64,000 bases of DNA from Prado023 sp963700475 (GCA_963700475.1 CAVOXR010000011.1:62001-126000); one strand, 5' to 3'; counted from the first letter of the stretch, positions 44,001-52,049 are shown. Notes: generated by a model not told the origin, from the letters alone. A program made the numbers and translations.

Positions 44001-45404
44001 GGAATCGCCACCGAGGAGATCGACACCGCGGGAATGTCCAGCGGGGCGCTGGTGGTCCCGGCGGATCGGCCCGGGCGGGGGGCTCAGCTGCCGCAGTTCA
44101 CCAAGGAGTCGCGCCGGACCCACACGGTGTACGTGCCGCAGATGGCCCCGATCCACTTCCGGATGATCACCCCGATCCTCGCGCGCGCCGGCTACAACGT
44201 GGAGGTGCTGGAGTCCGCGAGCCCGGAGGACGTGGAGTGCGGGCTCAAGTACGTCCACAACGACGCCTGCTTCCCGGCGATCATGGTGATCGGGCAGCTC
44301 ATCAACAAGTTCCTGACCGGCGGGGCCGACCCCGACCATGCCACGGTGGCCATCACCCAGACCGGCGGGATGTGCCGGGCGACCAACTACGCCGGGATGC
44401 TGCGCAAGGGCCTCCAGGACGCGGGGTACCCACAGGTCCCCGTCGCGGCCCTGAGCCATCAGGGGCTGGAGGCGATCCCCGGGTTCCGGCTCACCCCTGG
44501 ACTCGCCCACCGCGCGATCCAGGCCCTGGTGCTCGGGGACCTGCTGCAGAACGTGCTGCTACGGGTGCGGCCCTACGAGAGGGTCGAGGGCAGCGCCACT
44601 GCGCTCTACCGGCACTGGGACGCCCTGTGCCGTGAGTTCTTCGCCCAGGGCGGCTACTCACCCACGCTGCGACGGCGCATCGGATACACGTGGCTGATCG
44701 AGAGCATCGTGCGCGAGTTCGACGCCCTGCCCCTGCTGGACATCCCCCGCAAGCCGCGCGTCGGGATCGTCGGCGAGATCCTCGTGAAGTTCCATCCCGA
44801 CGCCAACAACGACGTCGTGAAGGTCATCGAGGACGAGGGGTGCGAGGCCTCGCTGCCTCCCCTCCTGGGCTTCTTCCTGCAGTCCATGGAGACGCGCGAC
44901 TGGCGCTGGGAGAACCTGGGCATCGGCAGGAGGGGGCGCACTGCGAAGAGGGCAGGGCTCTGGGTGGTCGAGCTCTACGAGCGCCCGGCCAAGGCGGCGC
45001 TGGCCCGCACCAACGGCAAGTTCACCGTCCCCGAGGACATCCACACCCTGGCCACCCGCGCGCAGGAGATCATCGAGCTGGGCACCCAGGCCGGCGAGGG
45101 CTGGCTGCTGGTCGCCGAGATGATGGAGCTCCTCGAGCATGGGACGCCCAACATCATCTGCGCCCAACCCTTCGCCTGCCTTCCCAACCATGTCGTCGGC
45201 CGGGGCATGTTCAAGGAGCTGCGCCGTCGCTACCCGCACGCCAATCTCGTGTCCATCGACTACGACCCCGGGGCCAGTGAGGTCAACCAGCTCAACCGGA
45301 TCAAGCTGATGGTCGCCACTGCACACAAGACGAGCAGCGCCTCCGACCGGCTCGGGGACTGGGACCTCGACGACTACGAGGACCTCGACACCGAACGCGC
45401 CTGA
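41034..45404 (+). CDS. Fused 2-hydroxyacyl-CoA dehydratase activase/dehydratase-related protein
   Basis: 1,456 residues from ATG 41034 (GGAGGG just upstream; GTG 40986 is less likely). Two BadF/BcrA-type ASKHA ATPase domains occur in tandem: the first begins MGLDVGSTTVKAVV with cysteines at 124 (NGTCAGGTGAF) and 163 (SRCGVFAKTD); the second begins LGVDAGSTTIKSVV with NEACSSGCGSF and GSRCTVFMNS. A DUF2229 region follows with several cysteines (CQLCQNHC, NRCERG, ENVCYPAK), then an HgdB-like part (YVHNDACFPAIMVIGQ, CQPFACLPNH-type). In two-subunit systems the activator dimer binds one [4Fe-4S] cluster and reduces the dehydratase; here the dimer appears to be intramolecular. The substrate is unknown. 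Confidence 0.85.
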   Translation: MLTSLAMGLDVGSTTVKAVVMDGERIVFSDYRRHNADVRGELRNLLLDIRAEFPDEALRVAMTGSGGLGVARMMGVQFIQEVVASTAAIERLNPETDVVIELGGEDAKITYLHPVPEQRMNGTCAGGTGAFIDQMATLLQTDAAGLNELASRYQHLHPIASRCGVFAKTDVQPLLNQGAAHEDIAASVFQAVATQTIAGLACGHPIRGQVILLGGPLHFLPELRQAYVRALGDQVQEFISPENSQLYVAIGAAFLAQAPELSLPHLAAELANANALSVVTRTMRPLFVDADERAEFDHRHARASVPQGELSSVVGPVFLGVDAGSTTIKSVVLDSDGQIVFSTYDSNQGDPIAAAVMIAGQVRSALPEGSWIGRACVTGYGEELVKTALHADEGEIETMAHFRAAKRVCPGVTSVIDIGGQDMKFLKIRKGAVDSIAVNEACSSGCGSFLQTFAETMGTDVRTFAAAGLASDAPVDLGSRCTVFMNSSVKQAQKEGAGIGDISAGLSYSVVRNALYKVIKLRDAGELGEHVVAQGGTFLNDAVLRAFELLTGVTVVRPTIAGLMGAYGAALTAQMHHVPGAVSPMMARDLSAFSVDAAQRSCQLCQNHCTLTISTFDDGSRHVSGNRCERGASLDKRPKKSEIPNLYAYKYQRIFGYRRLIDAKATRGEIGIPRALGIYEDYPLWFTVLTQLGFKVMLSGRSNHDLFESGMESIPSENVCYPAKLAHGHIEWLLDHGVTTIFFPCIPFERREFAAADNNYTCPIVAFYPQVLEKNMDRLREPGVRYLDPFLNLDDPGKLAERLVEVFADWDVTLPEARAAVAAGYEELDSVHADIRAEGDRALQYMRENGVRGIVLAGRPYHADPEINHGIPEVISSLGMAVLSEDALTHGMTTSRLERPLRVRDQWTYHSRLYEAAAQVRTEPDLNLVQLTSFGCGVDAVTSDQVQEILEAADDVHTVLKIDEVSNLGAARIRLRSLKAATAERPAAAGIATEEIDTAGMSSGALVVPADRPGRGAQLPQFTKESRRTHTVYVPQMAPIHFRMITPILARAGYNVEVLESASPEDVECGLKYVHNDACFPAIMVIGQLINKFLTGGADPDHATVAITQTGGMCRATNYAGMLRKGLQDAGYPQVPVAALSHQGLEAIPGFRLTPGLAHRAIQALVLGDLLQNVLLRVRPYERVEGSATALYRHWDALCREFFAQGGYSPTLRRRIGYTWLIESIVREFDALPLLDIPRKPRVGIVGEILVKFHPDANNDVVKVIEDEGCEASLPPLLGFFLQSMETRDWRWENLGIGRRGRTAKRAGLWVVELYERPAKAALARTNGKFTVPEDIHTLATRAQEIIELGTQAGEGWLLVAEMMELLEHGTPNIICAQPFACLPNHVVGRGMFKELRRRYPHANLVSIDYDPGASEVNQLNRIKLMVATAHKTSSASDRLGDWDLDDYEDLDTERA

Positions 45405-45419
45405 GGGCCAGATGAGCCA

Positions 45420-47450
45420 TTACCCCACTGCGACGGTCGGCACGGGGATCGGCGCGTTGCCTTCGGCGCCCCACTTGGCCAGTTGGGCCTGGACCTCGGC
45501 CTGGGCGTCGGCGAACTGCTGGTCGATGACGCGCATCTCGGCCCACTTCAGCTCGCGGGCGGCGAGGACCTTGTTCAGCTCGGCGATGGTGTCGTCGTCG
45601 GCGGGAAGGTCGTAGGCCAGGGAGGTGAACCGCGCGAGGCTGGCGCGGTAGTCGTGGCCGTTGGCGACGAACTGCCCGGGGATGACGTTCATGGCGTTCT
45701 TCACGTCGATGAACGTGATCAGGAACGTGGTGTACGGCCGCCACGCGGTCTCCTTGGGCACCCCGGGCTCCCGGGTCTCCGCCGGGCCCATCCACGCCGG
45801 TGCCTGGACGGCCAGCGGGAACCAGAACTTCGGCATCGAGTCGTTGTGGTGGGTCAGGAAGAAGTACCGACCGCGGGCACGCACGTCCTCGGGCAGGGCC
45901 AGGTACTCGGTGTAGTTGTCGACCTCGATGATCTCCCCGTCGGGGTCCATCGCGCCCGGGTCCGACAGCCACTTCTGCCGGAACTTCGTGGCCGCAGGAG
46001 TGCCCAGGAACAGCCCGCGGTCGATACCCACCCGATGCAGGCCCTCAGTGCCCTCCTCAGCGAAGACGTCCTCCGAGGTCTGCGCCCCCAGGGACTCACC
46101 GAAGATGTGCAGCTTCGGGCGCACGTCCTCCGGGATCGCCGACAGCCGCCACTTCAGGGCGTGCAGGAACGCGTTGTTCTGGTCGATGCCGATCCCGACC
46201 CGGAACAACGACAACGGCGACGGGCGCAACGAGTACTGCATCGCCACCAGGGCGATGTCACCCCGGGTCAGGAACTCCAACGACTCCGCGGTCACGTAGT
46301 TCAGGTACCCGGTGCCGGTCGGGGACATGAACACGATGTGCGCCCGGTCGAACGCCCCCAACGTCTCCAGCTCGCGCATCGCCATGTCGGCGCGCTCGCT
46401 GGTGGTGTTCTTGGTCTCGAGACCGACGAACACCCGGATCGGTGGCTTCGCCGGACCGCCCATCACGGCCTCGATCTCCTCAACCGTCAGCGCCATGTTC
46501 ACGAACCGACGGCCCTCACGGCCGATCGTGTCCAACGGCACCGCGCTGCGCGGACCCGCACTCACGAACTCCGAGGTGGGAGCCATCGAGTACGCGGCCT
46601 CCACAGCGTCACCGGTGGTCTCCGCGGAATGGAACACGTGCTGCAAACCCTTGAACCCCGCGAACCCGAGCAACCCGAACGCCACCGCATGCCCCACCGG
46701 CCGCCCGATCAACGCCAGGTTCGGATTCACCGACGTCAACGCCGAACCCACCCCACCAGCGAACAGTCGCTCGCCCGTCGCCGCGACATACAGGGCAACC
46801 GACACACCGGTCCCGATCGCCACGGCCTTACCCACCGCCACACCCTGGGAATCGTCCAGGGCCACACCCTCGGCGTCATGGGTGGCCCCATCGGCGACCA
46901 TCTTCGAACGCAACCGGTGATACTGCACGGCCGCGAGCGCCGCACCCAACGGCAACGCGATCGGGGCGTTGCGCGTCCACGAGCGCTGGTCGCCGCCGAC
47001 ACCCTCGAACAACATGTCGCTGGTCACGATTATCGCGCCCGCCATCCCGCCCACGGCCAGCCGCCAGCTGAACGTGCGCCCCCACGCCCGGGCGATCGGC
47101 TCGTCCTTGCGATGCGCCAGGAACCGCTGCGCGGCCACACCGATCCCCATCGCCGCCACATCGCCGGCCAGGATCACGCCCCGCTGGGTCATCCGACGCT
47201 GAGCAGAGTCCGGCCCCCGCCCAGCCACCCTCAACGCCACTGCCTCGATCACCGACTGCGACGTCGCCGTCAACCCATAGTTCAACACCGACGCGACACC
47301 AGTCACGATGGCCTGATCCGCGGTGTTGCGCGGCATCAACCCACGACTGAACGAATGCCCCACACTCGTCGACCCCGCCAGGATCCCCGCCCTCTCCGGC
47401 ACACCCAAACCCGCACGCGCCTCAAAGAAGCGGTTCGCATTGATCTTCAT
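45420..47450 (-). CDS. Alpha/beta-hydrolase family membrane protein (DUF2319-like)
   Basis: 676 residues from ATG 47450, with GAGGAGA upstream. The N-terminal 280 residues contain several hydrophobic helices (GVILAGDVAAMGIGVAAQ, VGGMAGAIIVTSDMLF and others). The C-terminal half is an alpha/beta-hydrolase with nucleophile GESLGAQ and a conserved LFLGTPA segment, matching the actinobacterial membrane hydrolases with an N-terminal transmembrane domain. Substrate unknown. A 23-bp palindrome shared with neighbouring genes lies about 96 nt upstream. It converges on the activase gene. Confidence 0.8.
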   Translation of the reverse strand: MKINANRFFEARAGLGVPERAGILAGSTSVGHSFSRGLMPRNTADQAIVTGVASVLNYGLTATSQSVIEAVALRVAGRGPDSAQRRMTQRGVILAGDVAAMGIGVAAQRFLAHRKDEPIARAWGRTFSWRLAVGGMAGAIIVTSDMLFEGVGGDQRSWTRNAPIALPLGAALAAVQYHRLRSKMVADGATHDAEGVALDDSQGVAVGKAVAIGTGVSVALYVAATGERLFAGGVGSALTSVNPNLALIGRPVGHAVAFGLLGFAGFKGLQHVFHSAETTGDAVEAAYSMAPTSEFVSAGPRSAVPLDTIGREGRRFVNMALTVEEIEAVMGGPAKPPIRVFVGLETKNTTSERADMAMRELETLGAFDRAHIVFMSPTGTGYLNYVTAESLEFLTRGDIALVAMQYSLRPSPLSLFRVGIGIDQNNAFLHALKWRLSAIPEDVRPKLHIFGESLGAQTSEDVFAEEGTEGLHRVGIDRGLFLGTPAATKFRQKWLSDPGAMDPDGEIIEVDNYTEYLALPEDVRARGRYFFLTHHNDSMPKFWFPLAVQAPAWMGPAETREPGVPKETAWRPYTTFLITFIDVKNAMNVIPGQFVANGHDYRASLARFTSLAYDLPADDDTIAELNKVLAARELKWAEMRVIDQQFADAQAEVQAQLAKWGAEGNAPIPVPTVAVG

Positions 47451-47534
47451 CCTGGGTCTCCTCGCCGAGTGTCGGTCATGCCGGGGCCCTGGCCCCGACC
47501 ACAGACGAAGCATGTGCGGCCATGGGGCCCCGCC

Positions 47535-47557
47535 GCATCATCCCGTGGGGGTGATGC
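47535..47557. promoter_or_regulatory. Shared palindrome, site A
   Basis: GCATCATCCC-GTG-GGGGTGATGC: 10-bp arms with a single mismatched pair. It is centred 96 nt before the start of the hydrolase gene, and is the best example of the motif with core TCRYCCC-N3-GGGRYGA. Confidence 0.65.
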
Positions 47558-47577
47558 GCGTGGGTGGCCCTACACGC

Positions 47578-47617
47578 GTCAGCGGGTGACGCGCACCTGC
47601 GCGCGTCACCCGCTGAC
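47578..47617. terminator. Strong hairpin terminator of the PLDc_N gene
   Basis: A perfect 17-bp stem, GTCAGCGGGTGACGCGC with its complement, around the 6-nt loop ACCTGC. It starts 11 nt after the minus-strand PLDc_N/SHOCT stop. Confidence 0.85.
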
Positions 47618-47628
47618 GGTGTGGTGCC

Positions 47629-48031
47629 CTAGGAGGCCAGCGCCTTGGCCTTCATGGCGTCGAACTCCTGCTGGCTGATGGACCCGGAGTCGAGCAGGGC
47701 CTTGGCATCGGCGATCTGCTCGGCAGGCGTCTTGGTCTTGGCCGCCACGCTCTGGATGTACTGCTCCTGCTGGGCCTGCTGCTGGGCCATGTCCGCCATC
47801 TGGCGCTCGCCCATGCTCTTGCCGCGAGCGATCAGGTAGATCGAGCACTGCCAGCCACGGGAGGAAGATGAAGAAGATGACCCAGAGGAACTTGGAGCCA
47901 CCACCCATCTCGTGATCCCGGAAGAGGTCGATGACACAGCGGAACCAGATGAAGATGAACGCGATCCAGATGAAGACGATGAACATCCACAGGAGTGCGT
48001 CGAGGAAGCTGTTGCTGTTGAAGTCCCACAT
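47629..48031 (-). CDS. PLDc_N/SHOCT small membrane protein (frameshifted)
   Basis: 133 residues once corrected, from ATG 48031. The N-terminal two-helix PLDc_N-type hairpin (LLWMFIVFIWIAFIFIW, then FLWVIFFIFLPWLAVL) is followed by a Gln/Ala-rich linker. A SHOCT motif ends the protein (PAEQIADAKALLDSGSISQQEF). The frame shifts at about 47841: removing one base gives the canonical PWLAVLVYLIARG. The span of 403 nt is one over a multiple of three. Such proteins are frequent in actinobacterial stress clusters; the molecular role is unknown. A shared palindrome lies 105 nt upstream. Confidence 0.8.
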
Positions 48032-48054
48032 GGGAGGAGAACCTTTCGTCGGAA

Positions 48055-48075
48055 CCGGGTGAATTCCTCACCCGG
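48055..48075. promoter_or_regulatory. Perfect palindrome upstream of the PLDc_N gene
   Basis: CCGGGTGA-ATTCC-TCACCCGG, 8-bp perfect arms, 24 nt before the start codon. Its half-site GGGTGA is also the right half of the shared motif, but arranged outward. It may be a leader hairpin or a second operator. Confidence 0.4.
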
Positions 48076-48124
48076 GGCCATGTCGTGACCCGATGCGAAT
48101 CATGAGCCAAGGAACGTGCCGCGT

Positions 48125-48147
48125 GCATCATCCCACGAGGGTGATTC
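48125..48147. promoter_or_regulatory. Shared palindrome, site B
   Basis: GCATCATCCC-ACG-AGGGTGATTC. The left arm is identical to site A. Centred 105 nt before the PLDc_N/SHOCT start and in the gap after the diacylglycerol kinase gene. Confidence 0.6.
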
Positions 48148-48200
48148 GTGGTGACTCGGAGGCAGATGCCCGGTTTCCGCGATGGCGCGCCCGTGGGCGG

Positions 48201-49572
48201 CTACTCGGGCAATCCCGGGACCCCCACATCGCGACCGCGAGCCAGGTCCCAGAGCCCGCTCACGCCGAACGAGCGGTAGTGCTTGGTGGCGCTCACCCGG
48301 GGGTTGTCAGGCGGCACCAGGACAGTCATGCCCCCGGGATGGATCTCGAACGTCAGGGGAGTGGCCAGGGTCAGGGCCTCGCCGTCCACCCCGGCATTGG
48401 CGGTTCCCGAGCGGGAGCGGACCTCGAAGCGCTCGGTGGTGAACTCGTGGAGGTTGGGGTCGGCCGCGGCCCGGCCGAGCGCCGACCGGGCGACCAGCGC
48501 AGCGGCATCCTTGCCGGTGCGGGCGTTGATCGCGAACACCCCGAGCTTGCCAGTGGTCAGCGATCGCCGTTGGGAGACGTCGAGCTTCGGTCCCAGGATG
48601 TAGGGGTTGTTGGACACGAGGATCAGGAACGACCCGTCGACCTCCGCGCCATCGGGAGTCGTGAACTGCAGATCGAACGGTTCGGCGGTGCGGCCCAGGA
48701 GTTCGGGCAGGGACTCCTTGGTCGTCTCGAGCTTCGCGTCCCGGTAGGAGTCCTGCTCGACGATCTGGGCGTAGACGCCCAGCGAGACGTTGTTGACGAA
48801 GAGCCGGGATCCGACCCGCGCGTAGTCGATCCGCCGGATGACGCCCTCGGTGAAGGCGACCAGCCCGGTGCTGGGATCCTCCCGGTCGAGGCCGAGGTCG
48901 AGGGCGAAGTGGTTGCGGGTCCCTGCACTGATGCAGACGAATGGCAGGCCGTGCTCGATGGCGATGGAGGCCACGAGCGCCTGGGAGCCGTCGCCGCCGG
49001 CCATTCCGAGGCAGTCGGCGCCCCGTGCGACCGCATCCCGCGCGAGCACCTCGAGGTCCAGCCCATGGTCGAGGAGGATCACCTCCACGCCCAGCGCCTC
49101 GGCCTTCTTCACGAGATCGAACCTGGCGACCTTGCCGCCACCTGACCACGGGTTGCAGATGAGAACCGGATGCGAGGGCCGCAGGTGCGGGAACATGGTG
49201 TCGAGGTCGATCGCGTGCAGGTCGGCCTGCACGGCCAGTCGTGCGCAGAGCGCAGCACCGGCACCCAGCAGGACGACGGCGAGCGCCAGTGCCCCGGGGT
49301 TCGAGGTGTCCTGCATCCCCATCGCGAGTGCCGCCACGATCACCAGGACTCCAAGCAACTGCCAGGCCCAGCCCCACGGCGCGGCGCGGCATCTGCTCGG
49401 TGATGACCCACCAGCCGCCGAGCGCCGTGATCGCGAGCCCCACGATCGCGATGAGGACCGCTCCAAGGTTGCTGATCACGGCCACCAGCACAACGATGAC
49501 CATCAACCCGAGGAGCACGAGCGATGCGATCGCCAGCAGCCTGCGGCGACCTGACCCTTCGGTCCCAGACAC
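48201..49572 (-). CDS. Diacylglycerol kinase-family lipid kinase with membrane N-terminus (frameshifted)
   Basis: About 456 residues from GTG 49572, with GAGGAGGA 6 nt upstream. Residues 1-110 hold about four hydrophobic helices. The DAGK catalytic domain follows with NPWSGGGK and MAGGDGSQAL, then SAGTRNHFALDLGLDRED, and a YegS-type C-terminal domain. The first 70 residues lie in one frame and the rest in another; an extra base near 49353-49360 explains this (1,372 nt, one over a multiple of three). It probably phosphorylates diacylglycerol or a related lipid. Site F of the shared palindrome is 78 nt upstream. Confidence 0.8.
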
Positions 49573-49638
49573 GGAGTCCTCCTCTTCCCGCCGCATGCTC
49601 CGCGGCCGCCTCAGTCTAGGGATGTGGCGATCACCGTT

Positions 49639-49661
49639 GGATCGTCCCGATCGGACGAGGA
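49639..49661. promoter_or_regulatory. Shared palindrome, site F (weaker)
   Basis: GGATCGTCCC-GAT-CGGACGAGGA; the left arm agrees with site A at 8 of 10 positions and the core TCGTCCC...GGACGA is kept. Centred 78 nt before the diacylglycerol kinase start and 141 nt before the divergent DUF2252 gene. Confidence 0.4.
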
Positions 49662-49741
49662 TCCGCGCGTCCGGATGCGGCAGTCTGTGACGACGAGCTG
49701 GTTCGGTGTGGGCAGGTACTGCAAGGCGAAGCCTTGGCATC

Positions 49742-49765
49742 GTGCCGGGCAGTGACACCCGGCAC
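49742..49765. repeat. Inverted repeat upstream of the DUF2252 gene
   Basis: GTGCCGGG-CAGTGACA-CCCGGCAC: perfect 8-bp arms, 26 nt before the start codon, probably within the mRNA leader. Confidence 0.5.
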
Positions 49766-49790
49766 CTCGCCGGGCAGGAGAAGGAGACAC

Positions 49791-51206
49791 ATGGGAACCC
49801 AGGGATCAGTCGATCACCCGACGTTGGACGAGCGTCGTTCCGCAGGCAAGGAGGCCCGGACCCGGACCCCACGGTCGGCGCATGAGGGCTGGAAACCCAC
49901 CGCCGACCGCCCGGACCCGGTGGCGCTGCTCGGGGAGCAGGACCGGATCAGGGAGCAGGACCTGGTGCCGGTGCGGCACGGGCGCATGCTCGTCTCGCCG
50001 TTCACGTTCTACCGGGGCGCGGCGAAGATCATGACCGAGGATCTCCGGCACATCCCGAGGGCTGGGCTCGACGTGCAGCTGTGTGGGGACGCGCACCTGT
50101 CCAACTTCGGGGTCTTCGCCTCACCGGAGCGCACGTTGCTGTTCGACCTCAACGACTTCGACGAGACCCTTCCCGGGCCCTTCGAGTATGACGTCGCCCG
50201 GCTCGCGGCCAGCTTCGTGGTCGCGGCGCGCAACAACGGGTTCGTCGGCGCTGATGTCTCCGCCGCCGCGCAGGCCTCGGTCGCGTCCTACCGGACCGCG
50301 ATGGCGCAGTTCGCCGAGATGAACACCCTCGACGTCTGGTACTCCCGCCTCAATGCTCAAGCCCTGGTGGAGAAGGCGATGAGCACGGGGGGGAAGGCGC
50401 AGAAGGCTGCCGCGACCCGGGGGCGGCGCAACGTCGAGAAGGCGTACTCACGGACGAGCATCCAGGCCCTGAGCAAGCTGACCGAGATCGTCGACGGCGA
50501 GCCGCGGATCATCAGCACACCGCCGGTTGTCATCCGCGGTGAGGACTTCGCGGGCATCTACAACCAACCGCTCGAAGTCATCAATGAGGCTGTGCACAAC
50601 CTGCTCACGGACTACCGGTCCACGCTGCAGGAGGACCACCGCCATCTGCTGCAGCGTTTCGAGTATGTCGAGTTCGCCCGCAAGGTCGTCGGCGTGGGCA
50701 GCGTGGGTACCCGTGCCTGGATCGTGCTGCTGCGCGGCCGGGACAACTCCGATCCGCTGATCCTGCAGGTCAAGGAGGCCATGGCCTCGGTCCTGGAGGA
50801 CCACCTGCCGGCAAGCGTGCACGAGCAGCCCGGGGAGCGGGTGGTCCGCGGGCAGCGCATGATGCAGGCCTCCAGCGACATCTTCCTCGGGTGGGCCAAG
50901 GCCGCCCAGGAGGGTCGCTACTACTACTGGCGCCAACTGCGTGACATGAAGGGGTCCGCCCTCGTTGAGCTGATGGATCCAGGGGCCTTGTCGTTCTACG
51001 CCGATGCATGCGGCTGGACGCTCGCGCGCGCCCACGCACGCTCCGGGGACCCTGTGGCCATCACGGCCTACCTCGGGGGCAACGACAGGTTCGACCGGGC
51101 GATGACGGACTTCGCCGTGCGCTACGCCGACCAGAACCAGCTGGACTTCCAGCGGTTCCAGGAAGCCGTCCGGTCGGGGGAGATCGAGGCCACCGAGGGC
51201 GTGTGA
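49791..51206 (+). CDS. DUF2252 family protein
   Basis: 471 residues from ATG 49791, with AAGGAGA 6 nt upstream. The sequence matches DUF2252 throughout: RMLVSPFTFYRGAA, VQLCGDAHLSNFGVFASPER, FDLNDFDETLPGPFEYDVARLAAS, and later VVGVGSVGTRAWIVLL. The GDxHxxN and DxND-type acidic pairs recall the catalytic and metal-binding loops of aminoglycoside phosphotransferase/kinase-like folds, so a small-molecule kinase activity is plausible but unproven. It is followed by a strong terminator and belongs to the stress-type gene cluster. Confidence 0.9.
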   Translation: MGTQGSVDHPTLDERRSAGKEARTRTPRSAHEGWKPTADRPDPVALLGEQDRIREQDLVPVRHGRMLVSPFTFYRGAAKIMTEDLRHIPRAGLDVQLCGDAHLSNFGVFASPERTLLFDLNDFDETLPGPFEYDVARLAASFVVAARNNGFVGADVSAAAQASVASYRTAMAQFAEMNTLDVWYSRLNAQALVEKAMSTGGKAQKAAATRGRRNVEKAYSRTSIQALSKLTEIVDGEPRIISTPPVVIRGEDFAGIYNQPLEVINEAVHNLLTDYRSTLQEDHRHLLQRFEYVEFARKVVGVGSVGTRAWIVLLRGRDNSDPLILQVKEAMASVLEDHLPASVHEQPGERVVRGQRMMQASSDIFLGWAKAAQEGRYYYWRQLRDMKGSALVELMDPGALSFYADACGWTLARAHARSGDPVAITAYLGGNDRFDRAMTDFAVRYADQNQLDFQRFQEAVRSGEIEATEGV

Positions 51207-51210
51207 CACG

Positions 51211-51249
51211 CCTGAGGGTCGCCTCCCAGGTGGGAGAGCGACCCTCAGG
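51211..51249. terminator. Long hairpin terminator after the DUF2252 gene
   Basis: CCTGAGGGTCGC pairs perfectly with GCGACCCTCAGG, and inside it CTCCCA pairs with TGGGAG, giving an 18-bp stem with one bulged A and a 2-nt loop. It begins 4 nt after the stop codon. Confidence 0.85.
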
Positions 51250-51263
51250 ACGGTCAGCTGCTG

Positions 51264-51437
51264 CTAGCGGCGGTCACGACGGTCGTCGCGACGGTCCCCC
51301 CGGTCGTCACGACGGTCGTCGCGGCGATCGCGCCGGTTGCCCGACGTGGCGGCCACGCCCACGACTGCGGCCGTGCGCGCCACGGGGCGCCCGCCCACCG
51401 CGCCGGGGCGCCCTCTGCGTCCAGGTCCCAGTGGCAT
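51264..51437 (-). CDS. Small basic protein with an Arg/Asp repeat tail
   Basis: 57 residues starting at ATG 51437, one base after the stop of the DUF6325 gene, so probably coupled to it. A Gly/Arg/Pro-rich head and an alanine/valine stretch (ARTAAVVGVAATSG) precede a C-terminal tail of about 24 residues made almost entirely of Arg and Asp in RRDD-type repeats. No family recognised. The mixed-charge tail suggests an unstructured, possibly nucleic-acid-binding or condensate-type segment; this is speculation. Confidence 0.55.
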   Translation of the reverse strand: MPLGPGRRGRPGAVGGRPVARTAAVVGVAATSGNRRDRRDDRRDDRGDRRDDRRDRR

Positions 51438-51438
51438 G

Positions 51439-51894
51439 TCAGACTCCTTCGCTCTCTTCGTCCTCATCGCCTGCGTCGGCGAGGAGGGCCTGGATGGGGA
51501 TGCGGCCCTGGGCCGCCAGATGCCCGCCGGCACGGCGAACAGCGGATGCGAACGGGGCGGCCCATACGTTCTCGTAGACCAGGACGCCCGCGAACGCCCC
51601 AGGCAGCATGGCCGCTGCGAGGTGCTCCACATCCTCCTCGGCCAGGACGATGGCCAACTCGGTCTCGAGGAAGCGGAGGTCGTCGGCGTCCGCGAGGTCA
51701 TTCAACTCGAAGGCCTCAACGCTGCCGTCCTCCCCCTTCTCCAGGAACAGCAGGTCGAGGACCCTGATCTGGCCGGTCTCGACCAGCTTGGTGAGCTCCT
51801 CGAGACCCTCTCCGGTCAGAGTCCTCTTCCCTTCGGGGAACTCGACGATCAGGAAGTCGACGGGTCCCAGGGAATCGATATCAATGTCAGCCAC
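51439..51894 (-). CDS. DUF6325/DUF1269-like protein
   Basis: 151 residues if GTG 51894 is used (product starting VADIDIDSLGPVDFLIVEF), which resembles the usual N-terminus of DUF6325 proteins; an AGAGAGGA sequence lies 10 nt upstream. ATG 51924 is the alternative start. The protein is soluble and acidic, with the family core KRTLTGEGLEELTKLVETG..VLDLLFLEK and a C-terminal alanine-rich helix (AVRRAGGHLAAQGRIP). Function unknown; related proteins share folds with DUF1269 members in the same cluster. Site C of the shared palindrome is 92 nt upstream of the GTG. Confidence 0.75.
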   Translation of the reverse strand: MADIDIDSLGPVDFLIVEFPEGKRTLTGEGLEELTKLVETGQIRVLDLLFLEKGEDGSVEAFELNDLADADDLRFLETELAIVLAEEDVEHLAAAMLPGAFAGVLVYENVWAAPFASAVRRAGGHLAAQGRIPIQALLADAGDEDEESEGV

Positions 51895-51974
51895 GTCAGG
51901 CCGATCCTCTCTTTCGGTGGTCATGAGCGTGGGCCTGCGGCCCAGACCATCGTCGCGGCCCGGCAGGCCCCCTG

Positions 51975-51997
51975 TCTTCATCCCATCAGAGCGATTC
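51975..51997. promoter_or_regulatory. Shared palindrome, site C
   Basis: TCTTCATCCC-ATC-AGAGCGATTC; the left arm agrees with site A and the right arm with site B at 8 of 10 positions each. Centred 92 nt before GTG 51894. Confidence 0.45.
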
Positions 51998-52026
51998 CGG
52001 GCAGTGCCCACCCGGGTGCACCAGGA

Positions 52027-52049
52027 ATATCGCCCCATCGGGAGGACGC
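52027..52049. promoter_or_regulatory. Shared palindrome, weak site between divergent genes
   Basis: ATATCGCCCC-ATC-GGGAGGACGC, with 7 of 10 matches per arm to the consensus, 32 nt before the LURP-one-like gene. Low confidence on its own. Confidence 0.25.

Noticed and set aside
41943..44510. 855-codon minus-strand frame inside the activase gene
   Set aside because: Antisense of a clearly conserved protein; composition is His/Arg/Gly-rich and no ribosome binding site or motif is present.
45483..47678. 731-codon plus-strand frame opposite the hydrolase gene
   Set aside because: Antisense shadow with Arg/His-rich low-complexity sequence.
51264..51330. Short GACGGTCGTC-type repeats that might be a CRISPR-like array
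   Set aside because: They encode the Arg/Asp repeat tail of a small protein, have no unique spacers and are too short.
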